11,646 nucleotides of DNA from an uncultured Ruminococcus sp. (GTDB lineage Bacteria; Bacillota_A; Clostridia; Oscillospirales; Ruminococcaceae): the NCBI GenBank assembly GCA_947303535.1, contig CAMYYQ010000012.1, positions 1 to 11,646 of the forward strand. The letters are read 5' to 3'. Position 1 is the first letter of the stretch, and each line of letters begins with the position of its first letter. Positions 1 to 6,471 of the stretch are shown here, in pieces. A model generated the notes under the pieces. The model had not been told where the DNA came from and ran no database searches. It was given only the letters and a program-made list of their open reading frames with translations. Made by a program: the position numbers and the translations under genes.

Positions 1-1
1 A

Positions 2-187
2 CACGATCATTACAACAATGCTTCTATCGAATACAAGGGCATACGCCTGACCTACGGTATGAGCATTGACTATCTTGCTATGCCAGGCATCGCCAAGGAG
101 ACCAAACAGCGCGGTGCAGAACTGATAACCATTCATAATGACAGCACTTGGGATCTGGAGCAGATACCGTTGGAATCAATAACATAA
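2..187 (+). CDS. Metallophosphoesterase, C-terminal fragment (start outside window)
   Basis: Only the last 61 codons are present, open from the left edge to a TAA at 185-187. The fragment starts HDHYNN and continues IEYKGIRLTYGM. This matches the end of calcineurin-like metallophosphoesterases, where a final Gly-His-x-His motif supplies metal ligands and is followed by a short strand-rich tail with 'Y-K-G-I-R-L-T-Y-G'. The glycine of the motif would lie just left of the window. These enzymes hydrolyse phosphate esters with a two-metal centre; the substrate cannot be told from this piece. A strong terminator follows 34 bases downstream, so this is the last gene of its transcript. The family call is fairly secure; the exact function is unknown. 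Confidence 0.72.
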   Translation, partial: HDHYNNASIEYKGIRLTYGMSIDYLAMPGIAKETKQRGAELITIHNDSTWDLEQIPLESIT

Positions 188-515
188 AAAAGGACAGCCT
201 TGTCCTCCAAGATTTATAAGAAAAGCGATGCTTACGTTTGGGTAGGCATCGCTTTTTTAGCAAAATCGTCTGTTTATCGCACTTTTTGATTGTTCGTAGA
301 GTGTTCGGGCAGGTTCCTCCGGTAAAACTCTGAAACCTGCGGAGATATTGAAGCTTATAGGCAAATGATAAGACTGAAGGCAGCAATTACGGCTGCCTTT
401 CTTATATTTCCCAACTTTTGTATGTGTTCCAGCTGATTTGATGATATAACGTCTCTAAATGGTCGGATATTTCAAATATCACTTCCCTTGTTTTGCTTTC
501 AAAGAACGCCTTCCT
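188..515. other. Gene-free stretch between two convergent genes
   Basis: Besides the terminator at 221-258, this stretch has a second hairpin: 8-bp stem 377-384 with 392-399, 7-nt loop, followed on the plus strand by a poor T-rich run. It may stop leftover transcription from either side. A short plus-strand reading frame around 299-369 ends in ...KPAEILKLIGK and looks protein-like, but it has no start codon or ribosome binding site and I do not recognise it. The long minus-strand open frame here runs through the terminator and is not credible. No terminator with a good U-tract was found for the minus-strand gene ending at 516. Confidence 0.5.
221..258 (+). terminator. Intrinsic terminator of the metallophosphoesterase gene
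   Basis: An 11-bp stem (225-235 with 242-252, one G-U pair) closes a 6-nt loop and is followed by six T at 253-258. Four A at 221-224 can pair with the T-tract, so the element could also work on the minus strand. A smaller hairpin without a T-tract (191-196 with 201-206) lies between the stop codon and this terminator. Confidence 0.85.
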
Positions 516-2117
516 TTAGTGGGAATGTCTGCCGCCATGACCTTTTTCCGCTGAATTGTTGGGATTAGTGAACTCGATACCGAGAGCGTCCGCAACAGCC
601 TCCTTAATGCCGTTACTGCTGAATGTTGCACCGCTTACAGCGTCAACATCTGTATCCTGTGACTGGATAATTGCAGATATAACACCGCTTTCGGCACGGC
701 TGAAAAACTGCTGGTCGTCCTTGTATGAATTTACGGTTATATCTGTAATTTCACCGTTTTCAACTGTAACTGTGACACTTGTTTCTCCGCGGAAGCCTGT
801 TCCTGTTCCTGTGTAGACGCCGTCTGCATATTTGCCGTTTTCAGACTTTTCTTCTGTAGGAGCAGGCTCACTTTCAGTAGTCGTTTCTGCTTCTGTAGCT
901 TTCTGCTTTTTGCTCTTTGAAGCTTTTTCGGTTGCTGGTTCTGCAGCTTCTTCCTCTGTTGCTTTCTCTTCTCCGAGAGCATTTTTTATAGCCTCTATCA
1001 GTCCATTACTGCTGAATGTAGCACCGCTGACTGCGTCAACGTCTAGGCTCTGCGACTTAATAACTGCCGAGATTATGCTGTTTTCGGCACGTCTGAAAAA
1101 CTCATCATCGTCCTTGCAGGAATCAACTGTAATATCCGAGATAACACCCTTTTCAACTGTAACTGTTACCTTGGTATTGCCGCGGAAGCCCTTTCCTGTT
1201 CCCGTATATGTGCCGTCTTTATAGAGACCTGTTTCTTCGGCTTCGGAAACTGCATTTGTATCTTTATGGCTGATTTGTGCGATAGGCTGAGTATTGGTAA
1301 GAACTCCCGCATAGTACAGACCTGCAATAGCGGTGACTGCAAGAGTACCCGAAATAGCAGGTAGGGTCTCTGCCGTGATGTTATCATTCTGACAGACCTC
1401 TGTACACTTCATGCAGTTGATACATTCGCCCGATGAGACTTCGTCGTATTTGTAAAGTTGGATTGACATGGAGCATTTTGCAGTGCAGAGCTTACAGCTG
1501 CCGCATTTCTCCGACTTGCGCTTTATGGGGTTAAGTTTTGTTCTTGATACCAGTGCGAACAGAGCTCCGAGCGGACACAGATATTTGCAGAAGAACCTCT
1601 CGATGAACAGCGAGCCTATGATTATCAAAAGCAGGAGTGCTCCGCCGAGAGTTAGGAAGTATTCAAGACCGTTCCATGCGCTGAGTGAGGAATACATACC
1701 GAATACCGTCCACGGGCTCCAGATAAGGTCGCCTGTGACAGAGAAGCCCCATACGCCTATGACAACGAATGCAAGCACTGCATATTTCAGCAGCTTGAGG
1801 TATTTATCAGCCTTTTCGGGTATCTTGACCTTGAAAGGTATAAGCTTTCCAATGGCGTTCAGAAGATCCTGCATTGCTCCGAATGAGCAGATAAATCCGC
1901 ATAAGTAACGTCCCCATACAATAGTAACGAGGAATACTCCCAGCACGAGTATTATACTGCCAAGATGTTCGGTGAACACAAAGCTTCCGCCGATTATGGA
2001 CATTATGATGCTGCCGATAGATGAAAATATGGTTATAAAAAGCGCAGGCACGGTAACGAATGCTATCAGCTGTATGACCGCTCTTACTATCTGTATCGGT
2101 GATAATTTCTTTTTCAT
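516..2117 (-). CDS. NapH/NosR-like membrane polyferredoxin with two FMN-binding domains
   Basis: A 533-residue membrane redox protein, probably carrying electrons between iron-sulfur centres and covalent FMN. Residues about 10-175 hold several membrane segments. Paired cysteine motifs CGFIC (C73, C77) and CKYLC (C177, C181) are typical of NapH/NosR-type proteins. Two 4Fe-4S ferredoxin motifs CxxCxxCxxxC follow (C205-C215, C232-C242), then one more hydrophobic segment (about 255-274). Two FMN_bind domains (about 297-382 and 430-513) end with DAVSGATFSS, the ApbE target motif, predicting FMN on T367 and T498. A charged linker rich in E, K, A and T separates them; the tail is His-rich (GHGGRHSH). 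The final hydrophobic segment suggests the flavin domains lie outside the membrane, an inference. AAGGAG at 2126-2131 fits the ATG at 2117; a GTG at 2126 in frame lies inside that site and overlaps the apbE stop. Electron donor and acceptor are unknown. Confidence 0.9.
   Translation of the reverse strand: MKKKLSPIQIVRAVIQLIAFVTVPALFITIFSSIGSIIMSIIGGSFVFTEHLGSIILVLGVFLVTIVWGRYLCGFICSFGAMQDLLNAIGKLIPFKVKIPEKADKYLKLLKYAVLAFVVIGVWGFSVTGDLIWSPWTVFGMYSSLSAWNGLEYFLTLGGALLLLIIIGSLFIERFFCKYLCPLGALFALVSRTKLNPIKRKSEKCGSCKLCTAKCSMSIQLYKYDEVSSGECINCMKCTEVCQNDNITAETLPAISGTLAVTAIAGLYYAGVLTNTQPIAQISHKDTNAVSEAEETGLYKDGTYTGTGKGFRGNTKVTVTVEKGVISDITVDSCKDDDEFFRRAENSIISAVIKSQSLDVDAVSGATFSSNGLIEAIKNALGEEKATEEEAAEPATEKASKSKKQKATEAETTTESEPAPTEEKSENGKYADGVYTGTGTGFRGETSVTVTVENGEITDITVNSYKDDQQFFSRAESGVISAIIQSQDTDVDAVSGATFSSNGIKEAVADALGIEFTNPNNSAEKGHGGRHSH
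579..1229 (-). repeat. Tandem duplication of the FMN_bind domain
   Basis: Two copies of about 85 codons (972-1229 and 579-830 on the minus strand) share YxDGxYTGTGxGFRG, VTVTVExGxIxDITV, the phenylalanine-arginine stretch FFxRAExxxISA and the terminal VDAVSGATFSSNG. They are separated by a linker of about 47 codons. The copies differ at many synonymous and non-synonymous sites, so the duplication is not recent, but the flavin-site motif is kept in both. Confidence 0.85.
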
Positions 2118-2122
2118 TTTGC

Positions 2123-3050
2123 TCACTCCTTGACGATACTGAGTTGATCTCTCAGCTTTTCAGTAACGTATATCTCCTGTTTTTCTGTTATAAATAAGGC
2201 TTCAATATTACGCAGTTTCAGCATCATCATGCTCTGTTCCGCTCCCATTATGAAAGCCGCAGTTGCAAGAGCGTCCAGTTCCTCTGCGCAGTCGCCTATG
2301 ATCGTGACTGCAATAAGTCCCGAGTCTGAGGGAAGTCCTGTTCTAATGTCTGCGATGTGGTGAATGAGCTGACCGTCGATTATGCGGAACTGCTCGTAAA
2401 GCCCAGATGATACTACTGCTTTCCCGTCGGGGATATTAAGACTTGCAAAGATATTTCCGTTAGAGAAGAACGGCTTCTGTATGCCTATTCTACGTGACTG
2501 TCCAAGGTTGATGACAGTACCGCCGAAATTTATCATAGCATTTTTAACTCCGTAAGTCAACAGAAGCTTCCGAACCTAGTCAGCGGCGTAGCCTTTTGCA
2601 ACAGCTCCCAGATCAAGCTGCTGACCTTTGTGCCTCAGCATGACTGTGAGCCTTTCATTGTCAAGAACTATATCTCGGTAATTTACAAGAGCACGCATAC
2701 GTTCAATATCGCCTGCATCGGGAAAACTGCCGAACTTCATTGTATTTTTCCAGAGCTGTGACAGCGGTCTTGATGTGATGTCAAAGCATCCGCCAGTGAG
2801 CTGTGAATACATGACTGAATGCTTTATAAGTTTGAATGTATCCTTTGAAACTGCCACAGGGGATATGCCTGCCCATTCTATTGACAGCGCCTATCTCACT
2901 GTCGTGAGAGTAGGCTGACAGCTTGCGGTCAAGCTCCTTAACGCAGTCCTTTGCCGCAGAAAGCGCCGCGTCCGCTTCCTCAAAAACAGTTATTGTATTG
3001 ACTGTTCCCATTGCGAAGAACATTTTTTGAGTCTGCACTGTACTTGTCAT
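2123..3050 (-). pseudogene. apbE: ApbE FAD:protein FMN transferase, broken by a frameshift and an in-frame TAG
   Basis: ApbE moves FMN from FAD onto the threonine of SGAT-type motifs, such as those in the next gene. Reading across two lesions gives about 308 residues, normal for the family: MGTVNTITVF near the start, DLGAVAKGYAAD, MINFGGTVINLG, VVSSGLYEQF...HHIADIRTGLP, and DALATAAFIMG with the metal-binding Asp. Lesion 1: an extra base in the CCC run at 2872-2874 (GGG on the coding strand); removing one restores NRMAGISPVAVSKD. Lesion 2: TAG at 2576-2578, in frame, right after GYAAD where a basic residue is usual. The start at 3050 follows GGAGG at a 7-nt distance. No signal peptide or lipobox is visible. 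The stop overlaps the start region of the polyferredoxin gene, so the two form an operon. Sequencing error remains possible. Confidence 0.85.
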
Positions 3051-3081
3051 AAGACCGCCTCCGTTTTGTTTCTATGATTGT

Positions 3082-3109
3082 ATTATACAGGTGCAGTTTG
3101 TAAGGTGAA
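3082..3109 (-). promoter_or_regulatory. Probable promoter of the apbE-polyferredoxin operon
   Basis: On the minus strand a perfect TATAAT (plus positions 3082-3087) lies 16 bp from TTCACC (3104-3109), a partial match to the -35 box. It sits about 35 bases upstream of the apbE start, with the GGAGG site between. The -10 is convincing, the -35 moderate. Confidence 0.6.
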
Positions 3110-3283
3110 TGGAGTTAAAGTGGAATATCAGGCAGGCAATGTGGAATTTTGATCATGCTCTGTGATGAAACTGTAAAAAGCACATATCTCACCGCTGATC
3201 AGGACTTGCTTCAAGGCGGTATTCAGAAGAAAAAGCGCAGTGACCGCATCAGCAAACGCCTGAACTTTGTGCAAAAACACCAT

Positions 3284-3312
3284 TTGAAAAAGCCTGAAAA
3301 GTGTGGTATAAT
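3284..3312 (+). promoter_or_regulatory. Sigma-A-type promoter of the CarD-like gene
   Basis: TTGAAA (3284-3289), a 17-bp spacer and a perfect TATAAT (3307-3312). The expected transcription start, near 3319-3320, falls on the first bases of the leader hairpin at 3321. Confidence 0.85.
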
Positions 3313-3320
3313 ATGTATAT

Positions 3321-3370
3321 AACGAGTAGCAATTCTGCGTAAGTCCAGTTATTGCTGCTCGTTTTTATTT
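3321..3370 (+). promoter_or_regulatory. Leader hairpin with U-tract, copy 1 (candidate attenuator or small RNA)
   Basis: A 12-bp outer stem (3321-3332 with 3352-3363, one U-G pair), a small internal loop, a 3-bp inner stem (3335-3337 with 3346-3348) and the 8-nt loop CGTAAGTC. It is followed by T5-A-T4 at 3362-3371. The SD sequence of the CarD-like gene begins only a few bases later, so the hairpin looks like a terminator placed between promoter and gene. Copy 2 at 3915-3969 has the same loop and compensatory changes in the stem. Confidence 0.75.
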
Positions 3371-3384
3371 TGCGAGGTGATAAT

Positions 3385-3882
3385 ATGTATAACATTGGCG
3401 ATGTTGTGATGTACGGCACATTCGGGATATGTAAGATAGCTTCGATAGAAAAGCGTGACTTTATGGGCGAGGAAAATGATTATTATATCCTCCACCATGT
3501 TTACAATGAAAAAAATACATTCTATGTCCCTGTTGACAGCGAGCAGGCGGTCAGCAGACTTCATAAGGTGTGCTCCACAGCAGATGTAGATGAGCTTATC
3601 GGACACATGAACTCTGAAGCTCCTATATGGATAGATAACGAAATAAAGCGCAAGGAAGAATACAGCCGTATCATCAAGGGTGGTGATAAAAAAGAGATAA
3701 TCAGGCTTATAAAAACACTTTATCTTCGCCGCAACAAGCTATACTCTGAAAAGAAAAAACTGCGTTCTTTTGACGAAAACTATCTTAGCCTTGCGGAGAA
3801 TATGCTCTTTGAGGAGTTTGCTTACGCACTCGATATTGACAGGAGCGAGGTCGTTGACTATATCGAAAAGCACATAGCCTGA
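3385..3882 (+). CDS. CarD/CdnL-family transcriptional regulator
   Basis: A 165-residue protein. The first 55-60 residues (MYNIGDVVMYGTFGICKI, then YYILHHVYNEKNTFYVPVD) match the CarD/TRCF RNA-polymerase-interacting domain, a Tudor-like fold that binds the beta subunit. The rest is helical and charged, matching the DNA-binding C-terminal half of CarD/CdnL proteins (IKTLYLRRNKLYSEKKKL; then LAENMLFEEFAYALD). Family members stabilise the promoter open complex and affect growth- or stress-linked transcription; the targets of this one are unknown. The ATG at 3385 was chosen because GAGGTG lies at proper distance; the TTG at 3352 lies inside the leader hairpin. It has its own consensus promoter and a hairpin leader. 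The stop codon overlaps the weak -35 of the next transcript. Confidence 0.88.
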   Translation: MYNIGDVVMYGTFGICKIASIEKRDFMGEENDYYILHHVYNEKNTFYVPVDSEQAVSRLHKVCSTADVDELIGHMNSEAPIWIDNEIKRKEEYSRIIKGGDKKEIIRLIKTLYLRRNKLYSEKKKLRSFDENYLSLAENMLFEEFAYALDIDRSEVVDYIEKHIA

Positions 3883-3906
3883 TTTAGGTGAAAAATTTGA
3901 TATTAT
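3879..3906 (+). promoter_or_regulatory. Probable promoter of the small-protein/MATE transcript
   Basis: TATTAT at 3901-3906 with a weak -35 (CTGATT, 3879-3884, 16-bp spacer) that overlaps the CarD-like stop codon. The call leans on comparison with copy 1: both -10 boxes lie exactly 8 nt upstream of the leader hairpin's AACGAG. Confidence 0.55.
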
Positions 3907-3914
3907 TAGTACAT

Positions 3915-3969
3915 AACGAGCAGCATTCCGCGTAAGTCCGGTTATTGCTGCTCGTTTTTATATATTTTT
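3915..3969 (+). promoter_or_regulatory. Leader hairpin with U-tract, copy 2
   Basis: A perfect 11-bp outer stem (3915-3925 with 3946-3956), inner stem CCG/CGG (3928-3930 with 3939-3941) and the loop CGTAAGTC (3931-3938), identical to copy 1. T-rich sequence follows (3955-3969), then GGAGG at 3972. Relative to copy 1, the inner pair U-A has become C-G and the outer U-G has become C-G, so the structure is kept while the sequence changes. Confidence 0.75.
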
Positions 3970-3985
3970 ATGGAGGTATATCAAA

Positions 3986-4225
3986 ATGAAAAGAATCAAA
4001 GAAGCGTGTATCTGCCAGACACTCCACTTTATGCTCAAGGAGGATTTCGGTCACGACTATGCCGTCAGGGTCGTGAAGGAAGAAGTTGAGAAGTATAAGG
4101 CTTCACTTGACAGAAGCGGTACAAAGTACAAGATCATCGAGGAAACTGAACAGGCGGACGGTTCGGTCATTATCAAGATCAAGAAGCAGTATAACAGCGC
4201 TCCTGTCGGCTCTTATCTCGACTGA
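3986..4225 (+). CDS. Conserved-looking small protein of unknown function
   Basis: A 79-residue soluble protein, rich in Lys and Glu, with no membrane segment, signal peptide or known catalytic motif. It begins MKRIKEACICQTLHFML, with two cysteines (C8, C10), then a helical charged stretch (VVKEEVEKYKASLDRS) and a strand-like end (YKIIEE...GSVIIKIKKQYN). GGAGG at 3972-3976 lies 9 nt before the ATG, and it has its own leader, so it is very likely translated. It lies 89 bp upstream of the MATE gene on the same strand, which suggests a shared transcript and perhaps a role in regulating or assisting the exporter, but no function can be assigned from the sequence. Confidence 0.8.
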   Translation: MKRIKEACICQTLHFMLKEDFGHDYAVRVVKEEVEKYKASLDRSGTKYKIIEETEQADGSVIIKIKKQYNSAPVGSYLD

Positions 4226-4246
4226 TACAACTGAATATCATCAAAA

Positions 4247-4300
4247 ACAGCGTGTAGCCAAAAGCATAAATCCAGCTTTCGGCTCACGCTGTACTTTTTT
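4247..4300 (+). terminator. Long hairpin plus U6 directly before the MATE ribosome binding site
   Basis: An interrupted stem: 4247-4254 with 4285-4292 (8 bp, perfect), 4256-4259 with 4281-4284 (4 bp) and 4261-4265 with 4275-4279 (5 bp), closing a 9-nt loop. Six T at 4295-4300 follow, then immediately AGGAGG at 4301-4306. It has the form of an intrinsic terminator, and no promoter is visible between it and the MATE start, so it probably works as an attenuator or partial terminator between the small gene and the exporter. Confidence 0.7.
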
Positions 4301-4314
4301 AGGAGGAAAACCAA

Positions 4315-5757
4315 ATGGAAGAAACCGCAAATCAATTTTTTGGGCGTGAGCCTGTGGGCAAGCTGATGAAGAAATACGTTGTGCCGTGTATCATCTCTCT
4401 GCTTGTGGGTGCGCTCTACAACATCGTTGACCAGATATTCATCGCAAATGCGACTTATCTCGGTTCTTACGGAAACGCCGCCAATACCGTAGTCTTTCCG
4501 CTGACGGTCATAGCCCTCGCTATTGCCGTGATGATCGGTGACGGCTGCTGTGCGTTTGCAAGTCTCAGCCTCGGTAAACATGAGAATAACAAGGCAAAGC
4601 AGAGCGTTGGCAATTCAATTATTATGAGCATCATTGGCGGTCTTGTGCTGTGTGCCGTGTATCTGATATTCAGCGATGCAATTATTGCGATGTTCGGCGG
4701 TACGGTCAATCCCGAAACATTCAGGCACTCAAAGGAGTATTTCTTCTACATCTCACTTGGTATCCCGTTCTATATGTTCGGGCAGGCGATGAACCCCGTA
4801 ATTCGTGCAGACGGCAGTCCGAAATTTGCTATGCTCTCCACACTCGCAGGTGCTGTCATCAATATGATACTCGATCCGATATTCATATTCGGCTTCAAAT
4901 GGGGTATGATGGGTGCAGCGGTCGCAACGGTCATCGGACAGATTGCAACGGCGGTGCTTGCGGTATGGTATCTGCTGAATATGAAGCAGATCAAGCCTGC
5001 AAAGCACGACCTCAGGCTGAACGGAATAATCGTAAGGAAAACGCTCACTCTCGGTCTGACCAGCTTTCTTTCTCAGATAGCTCTTGTAGCGGCTATGGCT
5101 GCGATCAATAATATGATACGCAAATACGGAGCATTGGACGCTGTTTTCGGGCAGGAGCAGTACGCTCAGATACCAATGGCGGTAGTCGGTATCGTGATGA
5201 AGTTCTTTCAAATCGTCATATCTGTCGTAGTCGGTATGGCGGCAGGCTGTATACCGATTGTCGGCTTCAATATGGGCGCAGGACTGAAAAGTCGTGTGCG
5301 TGAACTGTTCACCAAACTGCTGATAGCGGAGGCAAGTGTGGGAGCACTATCTCTCATTATCGTTGAGTTGTTTCCGAAGCAGCTTATCGGTATCTTCGGT
5401 GCCGCCAATGAGAGCTCTTATTATACCGATTTTGCGATAAAGGCTTTCCGCATTTATCTCTGTATGATGATTTTCGCCTGCGTGAACAAGTCATGCTTTA
5501 TCTTCCTGCAAGCTATGGGCAAGGCGGTGGAATCTACTGCGCTTTCGGTCATTCGTGAAATCGTGTTTGGCGTGGGACTTGCACTTCTTCTCCCCGTATT
5601 CTTCGGGCTTGACGGTGTGCTTTATTCGATGCCAGTGGCGGATATTCTGACATTTGTTGTAGCACTTTTTCTGATTATAAGAACATATGCGGAAATAAAC
5701 ACTAAAGCAATAAAAAAAGACATAGTGCTTACAACTAAGCAATCAATTATAGATTAA
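4315..5757 (+). CDS. MATE-family multidrug/cation exporter (MepA-like)
   Basis: A 480-residue membrane protein of normal MATE length with about twelve hydrophobic segments in two similar halves. Characteristic stretches are PCIISLLVGALYNIVDQIFI near the N-terminus, VIGQIATAVLAVWYLL at the middle, and PIVGFNMGAGLKSRVRELF in the second half, matching MepA/NorM-type exporters. Family members expel cationic drugs, dyes or metabolites in exchange for sodium ions or protons; the substrate here cannot be deduced. AGGAGG at 4301-4306 is 8 nt from the ATG. Expression probably depends on the upstream leader and on passing the hairpin at 4247-4300. A strong terminator follows at 5833. No frameshift or missing region was seen. 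Confidence 0.92.
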   Translation: MEETANQFFGREPVGKLMKKYVVPCIISLLVGALYNIVDQIFIANATYLGSYGNAANTVVFPLTVIALAIAVMIGDGCCAFASLSLGKHENNKAKQSVGNSIIMSIIGGLVLCAVYLIFSDAIIAMFGGTVNPETFRHSKEYFFYISLGIPFYMFGQAMNPVIRADGSPKFAMLSTLAGAVINMILDPIFIFGFKWGMMGAAVATVIGQIATAVLAVWYLLNMKQIKPAKHDLRLNGIIVRKTLTLGLTSFLSQIALVAAMAAINNMIRKYGALDAVFGQEQYAQIPMAVVGIVMKFFQIVISVVVGMAAGCIPIVGFNMGAGLKSRVRELFTKLLIAEASVGALSLIIVELFPKQLIGIFGAANESSYYTDFAIKAFRIYLCMMIFACVNKSCFIFLQAMGKAVESTALSVIREIVFGVGLALLLPVFFGLDGVLYSMPVADILTFVVALFLIIRTYAEINTKAIKKDIVLTTKQSIID

Positions 5758-5832
5758 TGTCAGAAATATTGATTTTTTCAATAGTGTAAATCTACACGAA
5801 ATACACACGACTAAAAGGCAGTATAACGATAT

Positions 5833-5868
5833 GAAAGCAACAGCTCCCTCGCGGGAGCTGTTGTTTCT
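5833..5868. terminator. Strong hairpin terminator between convergent genes
   Basis: A perfect 11-bp stem (5838-5848 with 5853-5863) with a 4-nt TCGC loop, extended past a bulge by GAAA (5833-5836) opposite TTTC (5864-5867). The T-run is short in both directions. It lies after the MATE gene and after the minus-strand symporter remnant, so it may serve both. Confidence 0.75.
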
Positions 5869-5929
5869 GATAAGGCATTCCGGGCTGCATGAGTAACCTG
5901 TCGGGAGAAAAGTTTCATTAAAGCTGGAT

Positions 5930-6160
5930 TTATTCCTTTATTTTACCTTCTCTGAGTCTTGTAAAATAATCCTTTGTTTCATCGGATATCACTCCCGAGA
6001 GAAGAATTATTGCAACAACATTAGGCAGTGCCTTGCCAAGTTTGCGCACCTGAAGAAATCTCAGCCTGAAAGTCAGCAGAATACCACAAGCCATGATGAG
6101 AATGATAAGGGGGAGCCCCCATACATAGCTGTCGATCTGACTTATGATATCATTGATCAT
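5930..6160 (-). pseudogene. Remnant of an alanine/glycine:cation symporter (AGCS), in-frame internal deletion
   Basis: The 76-residue frame joins two ends of an AGCS/AlsT-type symporter. Residues 1 to about 44 (IDSYVWGLPLIILIMACGIL, then RLRFLQVRKLG) match the family's N-terminus. Residues from about 45 (ALPNVVAIILLSGVISDETK, then DYFTRL) match its extreme C-terminus, where ALPN(L/V)xAxxLLSG...ETKxYF is typical. The family is normally about 450-480 residues, so roughly 370-400 residues of transport core are missing, with the frame kept. The joint is near 6022-6032. A consensus promoter remains upstream, and AGGAGA lies 13 nt before the ATG, a rather long gap. Two hydrophobic segments remain, so a small membrane protein may still be made, but it cannot work as a symporter. 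Confidence 0.78.
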
Positions 6161-6198
6161 ATCTATTGATACATCTCCTGTCTCAAAATTTCGTTAAA

Positions 6199-6227
6199 AT
6201 TATATCGTACTTACCGTGAAAAGTCAA
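6199..6227 (-). promoter_or_regulatory. Consensus promoter of the AGCS remnant
   Basis: On the minus strand TTGACT (plus 6222-6227), a 17-bp spacer and a perfect TATAAT (plus 6199-6204). It lies about 40 bases upstream of the AGCS start and points to a once well-expressed gene. Confidence 0.82.
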
Positions 6228-6411
6228 CCGTTTTTCAGCCTATTTTGCAAAAATGCGTAAATGTTTTCAATATACGTTCCATTAACATACAAACTACGCG
6301 TTTGTACTTTGTGCGGAGAATGGGTTTGTCAGCTAATACTTTTTACCGCCGTGTCAGGGAGTATGAAACCACGCACGGCATCACCGAACCGACCTCTGCT
6401 TGAATATACAA

Positions 6412-6441
6412 TAAAGGCAATGATCGTTATCCTTGCCTTAT
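6412..6441 (-). terminator. Possible terminator of the biotin operon
   Basis: A 7-bp stem (6414-6420 with 6433-6439) with a 12-nt loop, about 30 bases after the bioA stop. On the minus strand it is followed by TTTATTGTATATT, only a modest U-tract, so termination may be partial. Confidence 0.45.
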
Positions 6442-6471
6442 ACTGCGTTGTTGACTTTGGATATAAAAACA

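Larger units (their letters stand above)
3051..3384. other. Divergent intergenic region between apbE and the CarD-like gene
   Basis: It holds the minus-strand promoter at 3082-3109, and the plus-strand promoter and leader hairpin at 3284-3370. Between them (about 3115-3280) I see no regulatory repeat or conserved site. A lysine-rich 55-codon open frame (3155-3322) runs through the plus-strand promoter, lacks a ribosome binding site and is not called as a gene. Confidence 0.55.
6161..6471. other. Gap between the biotin operon and the AGCS remnant
   Basis: It contains the AGCS promoter (6199-6227), a possible terminator for the biotin operon (6412-6441) and a small 6-bp hairpin (6286-6291 with 6297-6302). 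Neither strand shows a convincing gene; a plus-strand frame from 6261 has no ribosome binding site and runs into the 3' end of bioA. Confidence 0.5.

Noticed and set aside
78..386. 102-codon minus-strand open frame
   Set aside because: It crosses the terminator hairpin and the antisense of the metallophosphoesterase end, and has no recognisable protein pattern.
2576..2578. TAG in apbE as a recoded sense codon
   Set aside because: A frameshift elsewhere in the same gene shows decay or error, all other genes with visible ends stop normally, and nothing in the window suggests amber recoding.
3155..3322. 55-codon lysine-rich plus-strand open frame
   Set aside because: It has no ribosome binding site, runs through the CarD promoter into the leader hairpin, and resembles no family I know.
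4266..5933. 14-nt inverted match flanking the MATE region (4266-4279 and 5920-5933), possible cassette ends
   Set aside because: A rough estimate gives about 0.25 such matches by chance in a window this size. One copy is explained as part of the hairpin before MATE, and no target duplication or recombinase gene is present.
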